A stretch of 6,690 bases of DNA. Origin: Candidatus Rokuibacteriota bacterium. GTDB taxonomy: Bacteria > JAUVQV01. The notes below the pieces were generated by a model that saw only the letters and a list, made by a program, of their open reading frames with translations, was not told the DNA's origin and did no database searches. This document shows, one piece after another, positions 5,818 through 6,690 of the stretch. Both the position numbers and the translations under genes were made by a program. The first letter of the stretch is position 1. Each line of letters begins with the position of its first letter. The stretch spans positions 1 to 6,690 of the forward strand of contig JAUWCW010000109.1 of the NCBI GenBank assembly GCA_030609125.1. Reading direction: 5' to 3'.

Positions 5818-5819
5818 CC

Positions 5820-6690
5820 ATGAAGCGGACGATCCCCGAAATCAACGAACGGATCAAGAAGGGCAAAGTGGTCGTGCTGACGGCGGAGGAAGCCGTCAAG
5901 CTCGTGCAGGAAAAGGGAATCAAGAAGGCCGCCGCGGAAGTCGACGTCGTGACTACCGGCACCTTCGGACCCATGTGCTCCTCCGGCGCTTTTTTCAACA
6001 CCGGCCATTCGAAGCCGAAGATAAAGATCAAGAAGGCATGGATGAACGACATAGAGGTCTATGCCGGTCTTGCCGCGGTCGACGTCTACCTGGGAGCGAC
6101 GGAGATGCCTGTCAACGACCCGGAGAACGAGGTCTACCCGGGCAGCTTCAGCTACGGCGGCGGCCACGTCATCCACGATCTGGTGGCGGGGAAGGAAGTG
6201 AGGTTCAGGGCCATCGGCTACGGGACCGACTGTTACCCGCGCAAGGAAGTGGAGACCGTCATCACCCTGAAGGACCTGAACGAGGCGTACCTTTACAATC
6301 CCCGCAACTGCTACCAGAACTACAACTGCGCCGTCAACCTCTCGGACAAGATCATCTACACCTACATGGGGGTGCTCAAACCGAAGGTCGGAAACGCCAA
6401 CTACTGCAGCGCCGCCCAGCTCTCCCCGTTGCTCAAGGACCCCCTTTACCGCACCATCGGGATAGGAACCAGGATTTTCCTCGGAGGGGGCGTGGGCTAC
6501 GTGTCCTGGCAGGGCACGCAGCACAATCCGGAAGTGAAACGGACGAAAAAGGGAGTGCCTGCAGCTCCCGCCGGCACCATTGCCGTCACCGGCGACCTGA
6601 AACAGATGAAGCAGGAGTGGCTGGTGGGGGCGAGCTTCATGGGGTACGGCTCGTCGCTGATCGTCGGGATGGGGATTCCCATTCCGATCG
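5820..6690 (+). CDS. DUF39 (COG1900) HcyBio-type homocysteine biosynthesis protein, N-terminal part
   Basis: The first 290 residues of a protein that continues past the right edge. It begins MKRTIPEINERIKKGKVVVL and carries the hallmarks of the DUF39 family: VVTTGTFGPMCSSGAFFN with C53 at about 43-60, the GSFSYGGGHVIHDLVAG block near 108-124, C138 in GYGTDCYPRK, the cysteine-rich NPRNCYQNYNC with C164 and C170, NYCSAAQLSPLL with C196, and the glycine-rich IGIGTRIFLGGGVGYVSWQG near 213-232. In methanogens and several anaerobic bacteria this family, often with an NIL-domain ferredoxin partner, was shown genetically to make homocysteine by adding sulfide sulfur to aspartate semialdehyde; a conserved cysteine is thought to carry the sulfur. 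Whether a C-terminal CBS region or the ferredoxin partner follows cannot be seen. It is transcribed away from the mobA operon, with its own promoter and long leader. Confidence 0.9.
   Translation, partial: MKRTIPEINERIKKGKVVVLTAEEAVKLVQEKGIKKAAAEVDVVTTGTFGPMCSSGAFFNTGHSKPKIKIKKAWMNDIEVYAGLAAVDVYLGATEMPVNDPENEVYPGSFSYGGGHVIHDLVAGKEVRFRAIGYGTDCYPRKEVETVITLKDLNEAYLYNPRNCYQNYNCAVNLSDKIIYTYMGVLKPKVGNANYCSAAQLSPLLKDPLYRTIGIGTRIFLGGGVGYVSWQGTQHNPEVKRTKKGVPAAPAGTIAVTGDLKQMKQEWLVGASFMGYGSSLIVGMGIPIPI

Larger units (their letters stand above)
5612..5819. promoter_or_regulatory. Divergent intergenic control region between mobA and the DUF39 gene
   Basis: This is the only non-coding stretch in the window. 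The part at about 5631-5696 is strikingly AT-rich compared with the GC-rich genes on both sides and carries the promoter candidates for both directions. The part at about 5697-5808 is GC-rich again, contains several short hairpins, and would form the 5' leader of the rightward transcript. No convincing open reading frame of its own was seen on either strand. Confidence 0.75.

Noticed and set aside
5697-5819. A known riboswitch (SAM, SAH, c-di-GMP-I, fluoride or Moco) in the DUF39 leader
   Set aside because: A few short strings such as GGCGATG recall conserved cores, but the rest of each consensus is missing. I keep it only as an unassigned structured leader.
5751-6524. A 257-codon open frame on the minus strand opposite the DUF39 gene
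   Set aside because: Its translation has no recognisable family and it is fully explained as the antisense of a gene with strong motifs, ribosome binding site and promoter on the plus strand. High GC content makes such antisense frames common.
1-6690. tRNA or rRNA genes, CRISPR arrays, insertion sequences or long repeats
   Set aside because: None was seen: the genes are contiguous, there are no spaced direct repeats, no transposase-like protein and no terminal inverted repeats.

Overview
This is a GC-rich, gene-dense bacterial window with nine protein-coding genes and no RNA gene, mobile element or CRISPR array that I can see. Eight genes lie on the minus strand in one tightly packed block (about 1-5611). 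One gene lies on the plus strand and runs off the right edge (5820 onward). The only non-coding stretch is the 208-base divergent gap at 5612-5819. The gene content (bis-MGD cofactor maturation for anaerobic oxidoreductases, plus a DUF39/HcyBio-type homocysteine synthesis protein known from anaerobes) suggests a strict or facultative anaerobe. My best guess is a Desulfobacterota/Desulfuromonadota-type bacterium. This rests on protein style and gene content, not on a database match.

The minus-strand block, read in the direction of transcription, is: mobA (guanylyltransferase for the molybdenum cofactor, 5611-5009), fdhD (sulfurtransferase for formate dehydrogenase, 5012-4209), ruvX/yqgF (4219-3779), mltG (3789-2770), a secreted SLT-type lytic transglycosylase (2773-2048), pgsA (phosphatidylglycerophosphate synthase, 2051-1506), a GT4 glycosyltransferase (1509-325), and the N-terminal part of a second GT4-like glycosyltransferase (341 to beyond base 1). 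Every junction overlaps, by 4, 11, 11, 4, 4, 4 and 17 bases, so the block has no intergenic base. It is almost certainly one translationally coupled transcript. The order runs from cofactor maturation, through a housekeeping RNA/DNA nuclease, to envelope work (peptidoglycan cleavage, phospholipid headgroup synthesis, surface glycan assembly).

The divergent gap holds an AT-rich island (about 5631-5696) in otherwise GC-rich DNA. It carries a good sigma70-like promoter for the plus-strand gene (TTGCAA, 17-base spacer, TATTAT). A weaker candidate for the mobA operon shares the same AT core on the other strand. Between the rightward promoter and the DUF39 start codon lies a leader of about 140 bases with hairpins, including two pairs of repeats (GCCGCA/CCGCA and TGCGGC/TGCGG) that could pair in alternative ways. 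I could not match it to a riboswitch class.

The plus-strand gene is a DUF39 (COG1900) protein of the HcyBio type, proposed to make homocysteine from aspartate semialdehyde and sulfide. I do not see a clear undescribed multi-gene system here. The items most worth a second look are the structured leader before the DUF39 gene, the single-cysteine active-site loop of FdhD, the altered nucleotide-binding loop of MobA, and the all-overlapping mixed-function operon with two unrelated lytic transglycosylases side by side.
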